From Dicyema japonicum (Eukaryota > Dicyemida > Rhombozoa > Dicyemidae), in the NCBI GenBank assembly GCA_011109175.1, contig RDEW01000001.1:170182-234181 (forward strand): a DNA stretch of 64,000 nt, in the 5' to 3' direction. The notes under the pieces are model-generated. The model was not told the DNA's origin, ran no database searches, and saw only the letters and a program-made list of their open reading frames with translations. Of this stretch, positions 10,990 through 24,359 are shown piece after piece. Numbering within the stretch: position 1 is the stretch's first letter; each line of letters opens with the position of its first letter. The translations under genes and the position numbers were made by a program.

Positions 10990-11690
10990 ATTATTCTATG
11001 CGAAGTTTTATACTACCCATGTCATCCGTTGACTTCTTATACTTTAACGTGCGGACGCAATATAAATGAATCCTTGCCCAGTCATTGCTGGAGCACCATC
11101 AGTGCAGATACACATACATTCCAATCCAAATTTATATCCTCGAAATATGAATTTATAAGATTGAAAATTTCATATCGCTTTGTTGCTCCGAGAAACTTTT
11201 TGAGCAAAAAAATCTTCAACAATGGATTCATCGTTCATATATCGAACGAAAACAAGGAGTTGCATTCTTCCTGTAATATCTGAGCATTCATCTATTTGAA
11301 GCGTAATAAACACAGATTTTTTCTTCGACAAACCAAAGTGGTTTCAATGTCATCAGACACATCCGAACAGTATCTTCACTACATCTTTGCATCCAGGCAA
11401 AATAACAGTTTCGACGAGAGAATGCGATTTCATATTTTAGCGGTAATCTCAGAAACAGCATAACTAGCATGCAGTGCTTTTTCGTTTATTTTGAATTTTT
11501 TGTAAAACCGGATGCTTGAACTTTATTCTGGTCCAATTTCCAGATAAAATATTCTTCTTTGAAAGTTCCGGGTGCTTGTTTGAGAAATGACGACTAAGTT
11601 TTCGTTGGAGCCATAGCACTATTCGCAAGTTTTTCACCTCAAACAACACAAGCTTTTCTGATAAAAATATTTCTTCCGTCAATGATTATT
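10990..11690 (-). pseudogene. hAT (ZBED-like) transposase relic
   Basis: Across several minus-strand frames the sequence follows a ZBED5/GTF2IRD2-type hAT transposase. It shows a RHFSNKHPELSKK zinc-finger remnant, LHASYAVSEITAKI, a LQIDECSDITG segment (catalytic region), DINLDWNVCVS and CTDGAPAMTG. Order and spacing fit the family, but frame changes and stops occur about every 100 bp. It is a domesticated-looking or dead fragment; decay favours dead. Confidence 0.7.
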
Positions 11691-12245
11691 TTGTTGAAAT
11701 AGTATATAGCTTTGTCTATGGAGGAGAAATTTTCAGATTGGAAATGTTGCAGTTTTGAATCAACGAAATTTGTAAAGCCAGTCCAATTTGCATTTTTGTA
11801 ATCATAGAAATGAATAGGCTTCGGTACAAAGCGTGGCTCGCAGTTCAGCTTCATTAACATTGAATGGTGGTCGCTCCGGAGGTCATAACGGACCGTCCAA
11901 TTAATGATCGTGGAAAGACGAGGTGAGCAGACGGATAAGTCCGGAGATGTCACCATGTCCTTCGTGTTGTATGGTGTCCTAGTGTTTTTTTCGGGTTGTT
12001 GATGATTATTAAGTTTTGCATTTGGGATAATAGCAGGTTTCATCTGTTATCAGCGGACTAGTAGCGGAACCAAGAAGGGTGCTTCGCATTCAGGTCTCCA
12101 CATAAAAGCAAGTTCTCCAGTTTGTCCAAGGTAGATAGGTCAAACGAAAAATTTTTCTTGCAGGAGCCAGTAGGAGGAACATAAACATTCACAATTTCAA
12201 TTTTTCCAATGGAAGTTATAACAAAGATTCCAATTATCTCCAATC
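11640..12245 (-). pseudogene. Jockey-like endonuclease fragment
   Basis: The minus strand reads IEIVNVYVPPTGS, LLLCGDLNAKHPSW (catalytic D/N), a C-rich linker, then RSDHHSMLMKL (DH) and YKNANWTGFTNFV. This is the usual endonuclease-to-linker order of Jockey-clade elements. There is a stop near 12058 and the fragment ends before the RT domain. Confidence 0.75.
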
Positions 12246-12529
12246 AAAAAAATTAAATTACAATTTACATAAAAATGTTAATTTTCAAATTATTTAAATA
12301 ATAATTTAATATATTTTTTGCGTGTTTTGATAGAACGCAGAAAGAGAATGAAATATTTAATTTCCATAGAAGGACCAGTTCCAATAAAAAATAAAAAGGT
12401 AACAAACCTATTTAAGGACAGTCAGGAGAGGTATCCATGAAAAAGTCAAATTAAAAAAGATATATAAGTGGAATTATATAGCACATATGTCTTTCTCACG
12501 TCTAATATCTAACTGCCCTTTTTTTTGGT

Positions 12530-15440
12530 ACCCTGAATGTAAGAGGACTCAATCCAACATACAAGAAGCTTCAGCTGTCACGTGATTTGGATCACTATAA
12601 GGTATCAGTATGCTGCCTACAGGAAACAAAAATAACTGACAGCACATGCATGCGAGTGGGAAATTATCATTTGATTACCCTTCCAACAACGTGTCGTCAC
12701 TATGGACTTGGATTTGCTATTCATCACACATTGTATAGTCGTATATCTCGGATGTGGGTCGTTACAGACAGGATTGCGGTACTGCAAATCCGGTGGGGAA
12801 GCAAACCAAACTCTACAGTGACAATCATCAACATATACGCCCCGACTGGAATCAGGGCATCTGCCAATCCAGAAGAACTAGACGAATTCTACTCCGCCCT
12901 CATAAGGGTTTACAACACTCTCAGTTCTTCATATTTTTGCTTAATTGCCGGGGACTGGAATGCCAAAGCAGGAAAAGCCAGATCTGGAGAAACTTGTATC
13001 GGATCTCATGGAAGAAATCGGCGAAACACGCCCGGAATGGCATTAATCCACTTTTGCACTTCCTTGGATCTGTTTTTGTGCAATACGGCATTCCGTCACC
13101 CAGCGAGACACAAGACGACGTGGACTGGAACTAGGAAGGATTTGCAAGGAAATTACATAAAAATATATAATCAAATTGACTACATACTATGCAGACGAGG
13201 TCACAAACATCTCCTCGTAGACTCCAGGTCATATGGAGGATTAGAGACAAATAGTGATCATAAAATTGTGGTTACTCGCATTGGACTATACAAAGTCCAT
13301 AACCAAATGAAAACACCTTCCAATAAAAAGCAGGAGCAATATGATATCCAATTATTACATGACAAGTCAACTCAACAGAAATATGCGTATCAACTAAATC
13401 TTGAACTTAATGATATCGACGAAACTAAACCTGTTCATATTATTTGGGACAAAGTCGATAAAAGGTACAGCATGTGATGTGTTGGGAAGTATTACAAAAC
13501 CCCGTAAATTTTACAATCATGATATTTGCGTCCTATCAGAAAACCAGAAAGCCTTGAGATTGAAGATAGAAAACTCAAGGTCTCCAGAAAAGGCCAAGGA
13601 ACTTCGGCAACAACGAAACCGAACATTATTAAAAATCAAGCAAACTCAGAAATCCCTAACGGCTAAAGAAATAGAAAAACAAATTGAAGACATTGAAAAA
13701 TATAAAGATGGAGTGAAAATGTTCAAAGCTATTCAATTAATTAATAAGAAAAAGAGTGCAAGCCCCATAATAATCAATGACATCCTTGGCAGAATAATTA
13801 TCGATGAAAAGGACAAAGCAGCTACTATATCTGCTTATTACTATCATATGCTCAACTGGGACAACGAAATAGGCTATAAATTTGGTGCACAAGTCAAGCA
13901 TGGTTTGGACATCCCAATAAACACACAAGAAACACTGGATGCAATTAAAAAATTGAAAAATGACAGATCGGCAGGACCAGAGAATATCCCAGCCGAACTT
14001 ATAAAGTATGCCCCAGTGAAGTTGGTAACAATCATTACCAATATACTCAACAAAATATTTGAAGAAAACACTACGTTAGACATTGGCAAGGGTTGGTTAA
14101 TTCCACTGCAAAAACCGGGAAAACCCAAAGGGCCCCTTTCCAACCTAAGACCAATCATCCTACTAACTACGCTGCGAAAAATCTTGTCAATCATTACATT
14201 GGAAAGAATCAAAGACAAGGTGGAGTATTTTCTGTCACCAGGACAAAGTGGTTTCCGGTCAGGCAGATCCACTGCCGATGTCATTTGGACACACAGATGG
14301 TCAAGTGCTCTATGCCAAAAATATAAAAAGTGCATAGATGTTCTCGGAATAGACATGTCCAGAGCGTTTGACTCGGTTCATAGAGGCAAACTTCTTGAAG
14401 TACTCACAAGCTTCCTAACAACGGATGATGTCAAAATTATACAAAAACTACTGCAGAATACGCAACTAGCAACCAAACTCGGAAAAACTACTTCAGAATT
14501 CTTTTATACTTCACGTGGAATTCCGCAAGGAGACTCTTTGTCACCAGTTCTATTCATAATCTACCTGGAGGCTGCACTGAGAGATTTCAGGCCTTTAATT
14601 GAGAACAACAAAATAATCGAGTTAATATATGCAGACGATCTTGACTTTGTTTCTGAAGATGTTGAAATTCTTCATCACGTTCTCAAGAACTTACCAAATG
14701 CCTTTTCCAAATGGTTCTTAGTTGTCAACCAAGACAAAACTGAATATACAAAACTTATACGAGTTGTACGCACTTACGATGAATCATGGAGAAGGCATAA
14801 AAAAGTTACTTCACTATTTGTAGACTCAGAAGATGTTACCCACAGAAAAATCCTTTACACTGCTGCTTATAAAAAATTCTTAACTATCTGGCCTTCTAAG
14901 AAGAGCATAACAACGAATACAAAGCTAAAATTGTATAAAACATTAGTGGTTCCAGTCCTGACATACAACTGTGGGACATGGGGGACTACGAAAAGGAAAA
15001 TGGACAATATCGATCAATTTCAGAGAAATCAACTAAAAAACATCTTGAGAATACATTCCCCGAAAAAGATATCAAATTCAGAACTGTACAAAAGATGTGG
15101 CTTAAGGCCATTATCAGAGGAGATTCTCAAGGCTAGGTCGAGACTTTTTGGTCACATCTTACGAATGGATATGTTGATTCCATCTAACATAGCAATGGAG
15201 AAGTATTTCGCACAACTGAAGGGATCTTTCCATGGCAGGCCTAGAGTGACGTTGCCTTCACTAGTAAATGATGACGTAATCCGAATAAACAAAACTCTAC
15301 GAAATGGTGAAGATCTTGACTCACTACGAGCAATGGCCCGGAACAAGGGAAATGGAAAAGGATGTGTGGGAGGATACTGGACGTGGCACAAGGGAAACTT
15401 AATTAATCTAATTAATTTATGGATGTTATCGTAGATGTCA
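12530..15440 (+). mobile_element. Nearly complete RTE-like retrotransposon
   Basis: One element encodes endonuclease then reverse transcriptase. Endonuclease: open from before 12530 (TLNVRGLNP) to about 13463, with LQETK, NIYAPTG, AGDWNAKAG, NQIDYIL and NSDHKIVV. A single-base frame change in the AAAA run near 13463 leads into the RT frame, open to 15432. RT motifs in order: SAGPENIPAELIK, LRPIILLTTLRKIL, GQSGFRSGRST, LGIDMSRAFDSV, GIPQGDSLSPVLF, YADDLDFV, then SRLFGHILRMD and GRPRVTLP. It is the best preserved element in the window and needs only one frame correction, so a recent insertion is likely. Its 5' end is not clearly defined. Confidence 0.9.
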
Positions 15441-17410
15441 AGGACTTGCGTTGATTTCTCCAAAAAATACAGATTAGGATAGGTTACTTATTAGAGACAT
15501 GGCAGATGGATTGTTTATGTGGAATGGCATTGTCTCGGGTGTCAAAGCCTTTGATTTACGTACTTTGAAAGAAGTCCCTTAGTTTTGAAGGTATTCAATG
15601 TTTTATCTCTGAAACTTAATGGAAATTTTTTAAACGGTTGAAAATTACGCGGTAATATAGAAATCCCAAATAAACTGAACAGTGGTTTTTTTCTGTGTTA
15701 TTATCTGTGTTCTATCAAACATGATAAATAACGTTTTTGAAGTTGTTTTTTAACTAAATTCTAAATATAATTGACTTGAAAATTTTTAATATTTAAGAAA
15801 GATTTCGTATCCACTAACACGCCTCTACGACTGGTTTTCAAAAATAATGGAGCAGAATTGGACAATTGAAATTATCGATATGCTCTTCCTGCCTTCTAGA
15901 GGGCCAGAAACCAGGTCATCTTTTTTTGTCCCGATTCACCTTCGATTTCTAGATGTACCTAACTGAGCGTCCACTTTTAGTAGTTACTTTCCCGTTATTT
16001 TAAAGCTTTTATGACTGCGAAATATATCTATTCTCAGTCTCGATGAAACAGTGTGACAATACTATTGTTGATGTTCCTAACGAGGGATCTCGAAAGTATG
16101 TTATTTGTGTCGCATGTTGTCAGTAATCGCTGTATATTCAAAATATGTGATTAAAGTAATCTAATAAAACTAAAGTTGTATTGGTTGCAGAAATTTGGAG
16201 GATTATCGTAAATTAGGGTTTATACTGATTTCTTATTTAAATTAGGTTTGACATCCACTCTGGAGAGACACAGGCTTTATTCTAGGATAATTAATCACGG
16301 AAGGGGGTAAAGGCATAAAGAAATTTTTTATCACGTGCAAGTCCCTTAGAAAATTCAGTGCTGCAATGGATACAACAAGTGGAAGTGTGTTTGCTACAGA
16401 GAATAGAGATATAATATCTCCACCAGCCTCCCCAGTCAACAGAAAGGTGTAACTATTAGCGGGGCTTTTCTAGCCTTTAATAAATTAAGAATTCTATGAT
16501 CACAAAGAATTCTTTAATGTCGAAAATTTTGAGTCTATTGAAAAGCTTGGATCTTCAATGATCCGAACTCTAAAAAGAAAAAATCAAAACTTACTGATTT
16601 TTCGCTTATAAATATTTTTTGATTTACATTATTAACTGATAAAAAATCAATTTCTCTCGAATCCGCCAGATTTTGCCGATCCCTGAAATTAGCGGATTCG
16701 AGACATTACTGTATTATGAAAATAAGAAAAAACCAAAATATTTTTTACCATTATTCAATCAAATTTGAAAAGGATCCATGTGATACCAAAATATATGACA
16801 ATTAAATCGCCATCAAAAGAAATCAAAAATGCGAACTTAAAAGAGTTTTGTCCAAACTAATGGAAGTGTCCTGAAACAACTATTTTTTAAATAAACCAAT
16901 TTTATTTAACGCAAAAGCTAACAGTTAACAACTGATGTATGCTCTCATAATTAAGAACGCATTTCCCCTGACTATTTTGGTAAAAAAAGTTTTTCCATGT
17001 AAAATAAAATGCTCGAAAAGGATAAAAATTTTAATGATGAAATGTTAAAAATTATTTGATGCTTTGTTTCAATAAATTTGACAAAATAATGTAATTAATT
17101 AATATAGCCAACCATCCAAAGTGGACCCCGCCGATATTATCGATGTTGCGTTGCCTCTCACGATTAAACAGAGAATAACAGAAGAAGCCACCGGGTCTCA
17201 CGTGCGTCGTGGCTTTTTAGTGTATCTAGCCGTCCAAGTTTCGTTAGGAAGCGAAGCGATTTTCCACTTATTCCTCCAGTTGTCTCGACCACAATTTGAC
17301 AAAATAAGTTAAAAGCATTAACTTCACTAAATTAATAAGGTCATATTTAATTTTTTAGGTCATATTTTTGGTTGCCCTAGTAATGACTCTTCATTTTTTA
17401 TTCCTATTTT
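15441..17410. other. Long stretch without recognised gene
   Basis: No RT motif, splice-supported exon or repeat was found. Short open frames at 16242-16439 (-) and 17121-17312 (+) have no recognisable content. Confidence 0.4.
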
Positions 17411-18450
17411 TTTAAATTTCGGGAGAGATTGTTAGTCGATTTGTCATTGCGAATATTTCGGCCGACTTGTGTCCATTACTGCTGGGCGTGGGAGTCAGAG
17501 GCGGATGGGCGGATGCGATTTGGGAGGTCCATGTGGCTAGGGAGTTCGTCAGGATATCATCTGAAGCTGAGGATAGCGACCTTTTCAAATTGAATTTGCG
17601 CAACGATTTCAACTCGGTTAGAAGATGTGTCATACTTGACGTTTGCTTAAAAAGAACGCCAAAAATATATTCTTTTGTCCACCTATCATATTCGATTCTT
17701 TCTCACCTTTTTTAGAAATAAAATCATTCTTTCTGAGACGGGAGTACAGCAGGTGAACACTTGGTCCTCTTCTTTTTTCATTGGCAATCGATCATATCGT
17801 GCAGATGAACAATGAAACGTTTAGTGGTTAATCTGACTGTATGGAATCATTTGCCTTCTTTAGAAAACTAATGGAAGAATGGAAGATATTCTCCCAGATG
17901 TTCGAACTACAGACCTATGCTTTCTTGATTTCCTTGGATGTGGAAGTCGTTAAGCGACAAAAAGACGTTTCTGGGAAAGTTTGCTGAACAACAGAAATGT
18001 TAGACTATTAATGCTCAAAAAGATGCTGCATTATGTGCTGTCATCTTATAGTTTCTCGAAGAATTGATGGATGCGGTCCTCAACTCTCATTTCCGACTGA
18101 ATGTATCTGTGACATCATCGGGATCTGTGGATGTGTGGAAGGACGTATATTTTAATGTTCAGGAGGGCAACACTAATCAGAAAGCGTATTCGAGACGTGT
18201 CTTGTAAAAAAGAGGGAGCACCTTTAGATCACTGGAAAAGCGAGAAGACTTGCATTCATCAATACGGCTAGTTGTCATTCAGCAGGTGCCTGGCCGAACA
18301 CCTATCCTTGTGCTGAGATTGGTAACCTGCTGGATGATGAGGCAGTGTTAGTAGCTACCTTGTTACGTCTTGGTCTTAAAGTATGTATGGAGCGAAAATG
18401 TCGTTGTGGACGTTTGATCTATCCATATGGCTGTATTAGAGAATGTGTTA
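17411..18450 (+). pseudogene. YLDD-type reverse transcriptase fragment, divergent copy
   Basis: The frame 17411-17713 reads LCPLLLGVGVRGGWADAIWE, then LFKLNLRNDFNSVRRCVIL (RT motif A) and PKIYSFVHLSYS. After a frame change comes ETGVQQ...LGPLLFSLAIDHIV (motif B region), and further on GNLLDDEAVLVATLLRLGLKVC with a CRCGRL zinc-like remnant. The order matches the elements at 24.9 and 31.7 kb, but the sequence is clearly more diverged, so it is an older or different subfamily. The YLDD segment itself is not readable here. Confidence 0.75.
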
Positions 18451-18590
18451 GGGTAAATAAAAGAATGAATTATGGTGTATTAAAAATGAATTATGTTGTA
18501 TTTGAGAATGGATTAGGGTAATTAAAAGTTAGTTTGAATTAAAAAATGAGTTTGGGTGAATAAGAGAATGGGTTAGGGTAAATTAAAGCA
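18437..18590 (+). repeat. Degenerate ~63-bp tandem repeat with TTAGGGT cores
   Basis: GAGAATG(T/G)GTTAGGGTAA or a close variant occurs three times at about 18439, 18503 and 18566, so the period is near 63 bp. The TTAGGGT resemblance to telomere repeat is confined to one 7-mer per unit and is probably coincidence. Confidence 0.55.
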
Positions 18591-18849
18591 TCGGTTGTTT
18601 CTATACATTCATAAAGTTTATTTTATTGACATAATACGATGTTTGAACTCTAATTAAATTGACTTGTAATTTTTATCCATAAATTTTTTTATTTTTAATA
18701 TAAATAATATTATTACTATAAATAACTCCTTAGTTAAAAGCTACCCAAATTTATTATACATAATTCAATATGAATTTTTTAGGGTTTCTATCTTATCTGT
18801 TAAGCAATTATAAGAAACCTTCTAAAAAGAAACAGTAGAAGCTTCAACA

Positions 18850-19700
18850 CAGAGAAGAGAGTGGTGCTTAATAAGAGAGGGCAGCCACCGAAAAAACCAG
18901 AAGTAGTCAGGATAACCCTGATTAATGCCCGTTCTCTTCGGAAACGGGCCTCAGTGCTGGTTGCTATAGCCAGCACGATCCAGATGGAAGTTCTAATTAT
19001 AAACGAAACTAAATTGAAGAAAAGACCATTTAAAATTGATGGATACGACTCATTAGATTTTTTTGTAAGACTGGTTCTTGTGCTGGAACAGGAACTTCAA
19101 TTTACTACAAAACTTCTTTAAATACAAGACTACCACGATCAATGAAGAAAATCTTTGTGAACTAGCAAGCATTCAACTACAAACAACCATGGGATGGATA
19201 ATTATCGGAGGAATCTATTCTAAAAAACTACGAGAGTATCCATGGATTGTTGACAAATTTATGGAAAACAATGAATATCCAATCCTTGTTGGGGACATGA
19301 ACGCTAAACATACTGACTATGGTTGTGTAACAACCAATCAAGACGGAAAATGCCTTGTAAAATGGATTAAGTCTGGAGAGTTAAAGTTTTTAACTTCAGT
19401 CGAAATTATGCAATTAAACTCGCACATGGATTGGATTTAGCATCTGAAATTGATGACGAATACGAAAGAAAAACGAGAAGAATCGGTGATTTATTACATT
19501 GCTTGTGGAAACTCGCATTGTAATTGGGGGCTTTTTACGGAGAAGAGACATACGGTGTCTCATGAAAGTGCCCCAATATAGACGACCCCAAATCTTGGCT
19601 TTCCTCTTTAGTTAATGCCTCTTACCTTGTTTAGTTAGTTGGGGTTTTGCGAATAAATTATGTTATCTGTTATCTTAAGCAATAAATCTTAGAGACGTGT
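18850..19700 (+). pseudogene. Internally deleted Jockey/CR1-like retrotransposon (endonuclease fused to 3' end)
   Basis: The start LINARSLRKRA is followed by IINETKLKK, GGIYSKKLREYP and VGDMNAKHTDYGCVTTNQDGK (catalytic D/N). Near 19405 the sequence jumps straight to the C-terminus of the RT protein (HGLDLASEIDDEYERK, then LLHCLWKLAL and stop), followed by the 3' UTR with its hairpin. Nearly the whole RT is missing. One frame change lies near 19090. Same family as 6.69, 19.7 and 22.0 kb. Confidence 0.83.
19523..19577 (+). other. 3' UTR stem-loop of the Jockey-like family
   Basis: Outer stem ATTGGGG (19523-19529) pairs with CCCCAAT (19571-19577); inner stem GAGACA (19545-19550) pairs with TGTCTC (19556-19561). 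The element at 7813-7859 has the same inner stem and a changed but still pairing outer stem, which is covariation evidence for an RNA structure. Confidence 0.72.
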
Positions 19701-21950
19701 CTTGTAATATGGTTGCTCGGTACTACGATGTTGGAATCAGACTAATGAAATTGAGTGATAAACTGGATTTGAGATTTTGACATCGGAAAAACGAATCATT
19801 ACTCGCACTACGGGGGAGACATGCTTGGGGTGTTCCTGGTGTCACCATCACTCTACAGTTATGTAGAAAAGCCGATGATCATGTGGGACATCGGGAGTGA
19901 TCATATACCCCAAGAGATGTTATTGAACCTAGCTCCAGACTCCATGGACTCTGTGTTTACAGGTTACGACCTAACAAGAATAAACTGGGAACACTACAGA
20001 AGGTACATATCAAGAACCTCAAACACTGGAAGATTAAAGATTATTCCCGAAAGTGATATCGACATCATAGACAATGAACTCTCTATCATGATGGAGACAT
20101 ACTTAATGCTTTACGCAAGAAGGAGATCCTCGAGTACTAATCATGGAAAGACATCAGTCTTTCCGATTTCCACATTATCTTTGATCAATGAAAGGAATCG
20201 CCTGAGGACTAAACTCAGAAGATGTGTGGACTGATAGACCGGATTGCACTACCGGACAATTGAAGATAACCAAGAAAGCCATTGAAGAAGGAAAAGACTA
20301 TCTCAAGAACAATGTTTGAGGGTAGAGGCAAGCAAACTAAACACCAAAGACCCCTCGTTCTGGAAGTTCTACAAAAGAATAACTGGCCAGAAAAGGAATG
20401 ACATAAAAATCTCCTTGACCAAGCCAGAAAGTGGACTATGTTCTATGGAAGAAGCCCCAGAAATTTTTAAGAAACAACTGGACGTATTCAGGAGGTCAAC
20501 CCGTTGGAGCTTATTCCGAGGGAGATGTTAGATTTTTCACGTGAAATTTTAACCTACTGTTTGGACGATCTTAAAGATACTGAAATAAAAATAACTATGG
20601 AAGAAGTCATGACTGCAATCATGACAAGCAAGGCTAACGCTCCTGGATATGACCATCTAAGCATGAGATTGTTCAAGGAAGGCCCAGAGGCTCTATTTCC
20701 CATACTGAGGAATTTATTCAATGCAAGCATTCATCATGGTCATGTCCCAAAACGCTGGAAATCTTCCATAGTCAGAATGATACTGAAACCGGGAAAATCG
20801 AGAAGGGACTTACTCAGCTATAGACCGATAAGCCTCATCTGTTCGATCTCCAAGATTATCGAACTAATTATTTTAAGAAGGCTAAACTACCACGTAGAAG
20901 AAGTGGTTTCCTCTTCGCAAAACAATGTGGCTTCAGACCTGGAAAATCATGCACGGACTGCATCTACCAGATGCATTCAATGGTATTGAGAGGTCTGAAA
21001 TTCAAAAGACTAGTTAACCTGGTATGTTTGGATCTGTCCAAGGCTTTTGATAGTGTGTGGCACGAAGCCCTCCTATCAAGGCTAGCAGCTGCTCAGATCC
21101 AAAAGAAACTTTTCATGGATAAGGGATTTCCTAACAGGACGGATTTCCCAAGTACGTGTTGGAGCACATATTCGAAAGACATCATACTGAAGAGGGGAGT
21201 TCCACATTGTTCCGTCCTGAGCCCTCTGCTATTCAACATATTCTATCAGATTTTCTAACTCCACCGGATATAAACACAAAACTATTGATATACGCCGATG
21301 ATACTCTGATCACAGATACATCTGGCAAATCAACTCTTTCGGAGAAAAGGATCGTATCATTCATTAGACAAGTTCAGGACTGATGCACAAAAAGATTGAT
21401 GAGATTGTCTACGGAGAAATCCAGCTCTCTACGAGTAAGTAGCCTAAGGAGGCATCAGAAGAAGCCTTACTTATTAGAGTTTGCTAATGTAAACTCAATG
21501 CGCTACTTCGGATAGCAATCGATGGAAATGGTTCCTTCATGGAGAACATAAGACGAAGAAGGAAGAAGGCGCTTCAAGCACTCTTATGTACGAGAAAGTT
21601 GCTTGTAAGCCTGGAAACCTTCTTGTTCATCTTCATGAGGATCATCCTACCGGAACTGCTATATGGATGCGAAGCATGGTTTTTCTCTTGCCAAAGAGAA
21701 AGAATAATGTTTCTCATGGAAAAAACCAGAAGGTCGGCAATAAAGTTGGCTTTAGGAAAAAGGCTCTGGGATGCTCTCAGCACTGAAGAAGACATGATTC
21801 TAACTCCTGTTAAAAACATCATAGAGAAAAGAATCAATGGGATCCGACGATAAAAGATAACTAAATGGAGTGTGGATACATCGGAAGTGTCCAGGCCGCA
21901 TAGGCGGACACGTTTAATATTCTAAAAAATAACTCCTTACTTACTTACTT
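19701..21950 (+). pseudogene. Jockey/CR1-like retrotransposon, endonuclease end plus RT
   Basis: It begins inside the endonuclease (IGSDHIPQEMLL, the DH pair) and continues with FTGYDLTRINWEHY, APGYDHLSMRLFKEGPEAL, SYRPISLICSISKIIE, LVCLDLSKAFDSVWHEALL (RT motif A), RGVPHCSVLSPLLFNI and LIYADDTLIT (catalytic YADD). The thumb ends with LPELLYGCEAWFF and RSAIKLALGK. Frames change at about 20500, 20970, 21240 and 21400, so it is inactive. The 3' UTR has a different hairpin (GTGTCC...GGACAC at about 21886-21910) and ends in a TTTGA repeat. Confidence 0.87.
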
Positions 21951-21956
21951 TGGAAT

Positions 21957-21986
21957 AAATTTGATTTGATTTGATTTGATTTGATA
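21957..21986 (+). repeat. (TTTGA)n terminal microsatellite
   Basis: About five TTTGA units form the very 3' end of the preceding Jockey-like element. Short 3' repeats of this kind are usual tails for CR1/Jockey-group elements. The next element starts within some 15 bp. Confidence 0.8.
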
Positions 21987-21989
21987 AAT

Positions 21990-23640
21990 CTTCGGGAGAG
22001 GGCTTCAGAGCTGACTGCATTGGTCAGCACAGTGCATATGATGTTTTGATAGTAAATGAGACGAAGATCAAGAAGGGAAGTTCTTTTAAACTTAATGGAT
22101 TTTCATCAATTGATATTCCGTGGAAGAAGGGTTCTATTTCTGGAACTGGAACTTCGATTTATTATAAATCTAATTTGAATACGAAGATACCAAGAATTAT
22201 TGAAGAAGATGTATGTGAACTAGTCAGTGTGCAAATACAAACAAATATTGAATGGATAACAGTTGGAGGAATTTATTCTAAAGCTTACGTGAGTACCCTT
22301 GGATCATTGAGAAATTTTTTTAACGAAAACGTGAATCTGATTTTGGTTGAGGACATGAACGCAAAGCATGTTGATTATGGATTTGTTACAACAAATCAGG
22401 ATGGAAAATGTCTTATAAAGTGGATGGAATCAGGAGAATTGAAAATTTGGACGTCAGCAGAAATAAATCACTATGCAACTTATAGTGGTGATAAACTTGG
22501 ATTGTTCGTAATGCCTCTGACGATGAGTGAAATGTGTGATTCTCCATATATCGAAAATGACATAGGAAGTGACCACATCCCACAAACGATTGAATTAAAA
22601 ACTGGTCCGGTTTACACACGACATTTATTCATTGGATATGATGTCAGCAAAATTGATTGGAATCACTTCAATTTCTACATCAGGCTGAAAATTGGTAATG
22701 TTTGTGATTTGGGGATTTCGAAACCGGAAGATATCGACATTCTGGATAACAAAATAAGATCTTTGTTGTTAAGTTATCTGAAAAATTATGGAAAAAGAAA
22801 AAATCTGTTGCCGCAGGAAAATATGATAATAGGAGTAGAAGAACGCTCTTTACGTCAGGAGAAGAATAAGTTGGAAAATAAATTAGAGGTGTTGGGATAT
22901 CTTCGACTCTCAAGAACTTAAAATGCAGATCAAGTTAGTGAAGAAGAAAATAATGGATGTTGTAAAGAAGAATGAAGAAAAAGTATGGAAAAAGAATGTT
23001 CAAAGTTACGTCGACAGAACCCAAAATTTTGGAAACTATATGCAAGAATGAATTCTCCCAGTAATAAGAATGAAGAAAATCTCTCAAGTCAGATGATGGT
23101 CTCACTTTCCAAAAGAAGAAATTCCAAATGTTTTACGTCAACAATTGTCCAAAATTCAAGAGATTGATCCGGCATCTTTTATTCGATAGAAGTACAAGAT
23201 ACAAGAAGTATTTATCAAATAAATTCGAACTGAGTGGTCCCTTGTGTCATCCTATAACGCTGGAAGAAATAAATGCTGCAATTAAGGGTTGCAAAAATAA
23301 AGCACCAGGGTGGGATTTTATCCCAATGAGTATTTTCAAGAACGCAGGCCCAATTTTAATTGAGTGCCTAAAAATATTATATAATTCTTCTTGGAGTTTT
23401 GGTCATGTTCCAGCTTATTGGAAACGAACAATTGTACGCATAGTTGTAAAAAAAGGAAAGCCAAGGTCAAAAGCAGATAGTTATAGGCCAATTAGCCTAG
23501 TCTGCTCAATATCGAAAGTTATGGAAAAAATTGTTTTCATTTCTCTTGATAATCAACTGGGATTTCGGGACTGGAGATTGCTTCAAAGAGCTAAGATCTG
23601 CAATCAAAATTTCACGAAATAAAAAGGAATTTCTTACAAT
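21990..23640 (+). pseudogene. Jockey/CR1-like retrotransposon truncated inside the RT
   Basis: The endonuclease reads VNETKIKKGSSFKLNGFSSI, SVQIQTNIEWITVGGIYSK, VEDMNAKHVDYGF (the usual GDMN is EDMN) and NDIGSDHIPQ, open to 22921. The linker and RT start follow (APGWDFIPMSIFKNAGPIL, SYRPISLVCSISKVMEKI) with frame changes near 22985 and 23150. Sequence homology to the family stops near 23640, at RT motif A, so the 3' end is missing. A 3' loss is unusual for elements that insert by priming from their own 3' end, which suggests a later deletion. Confidence 0.85.
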
Positions 23641-24359
23641 TTCCTATTAGGATTTCTAACCGCCTGGAATCAACGTAAACGCCCGACAGCCCAAATTACT
23701 GTTTAGCTTTTGAGGCTGCATTCTTATATACTTTTCTCTCTGCCAATCGGGCTACTGCTTTTTGTCTGAAATCCTAAAACCTTCATATTTTCTCTTTGAG
23801 ACAACTTCCAAAGCTTGATGTGTGTGAGAAGAGTGCAATTTGACTCCCGCGTGGATGAACAATAAAAACTCATATGAAAATCAAAACTCCCGAAAAATGA
23901 TCTTGCAAGGTTAAGATGCGGACATGATCAGAATCTCCGCTCATACTCGTATAAAACTGTTTACAAAAGGCCCAATCTGTCAAGTATGCAACTACACTTA
24001 AGAGACAACGGAATATTTATGGAGGACATTTGGAAAAATCTGTTACTAGTTGTTAACTTTCCTCGATCAATTGGGTTTTCACGCATTCATAACTCAAGGC
24101 CGAATAATAATAACTCCATCCAAAATTGTCTTTAGCTATTCGATGTGTCGCCATTTTATAACTCCACAAAAATGAATCGAATTAGAGTTCTTTAACCATG
24201 GTACTAATATATTTACCTCGATTAACGCCAGCTCGTATCGCAACATTGGTATCGCGGGTCATCTTCCAGGAAAACCGTTATGCATCCTTTTTGAAATATT
24301 TTTTATGGGTTAATATCCCCTTTTTGCAAAAATTTAATTATATCTTCATTATTTTAAGC
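23641..24359. other. No recognised gene
   Basis: Mixed-composition sequence without RT motifs or supported exons. It may hold the remains of whatever replaced the 3' half of the upstream element. Confidence 0.4.

Noticed and set aside
15441-17410. Host genes between the RTE element and the YLDD relic
   Set aside because: Open frames are short, without motifs, and no tiny-intron joins lengthened them.
18437-18590. TTAGGG telomere-like repeats
   Set aside because: Only one TTAGGGT per ~63-bp unit; not a telomeric array.
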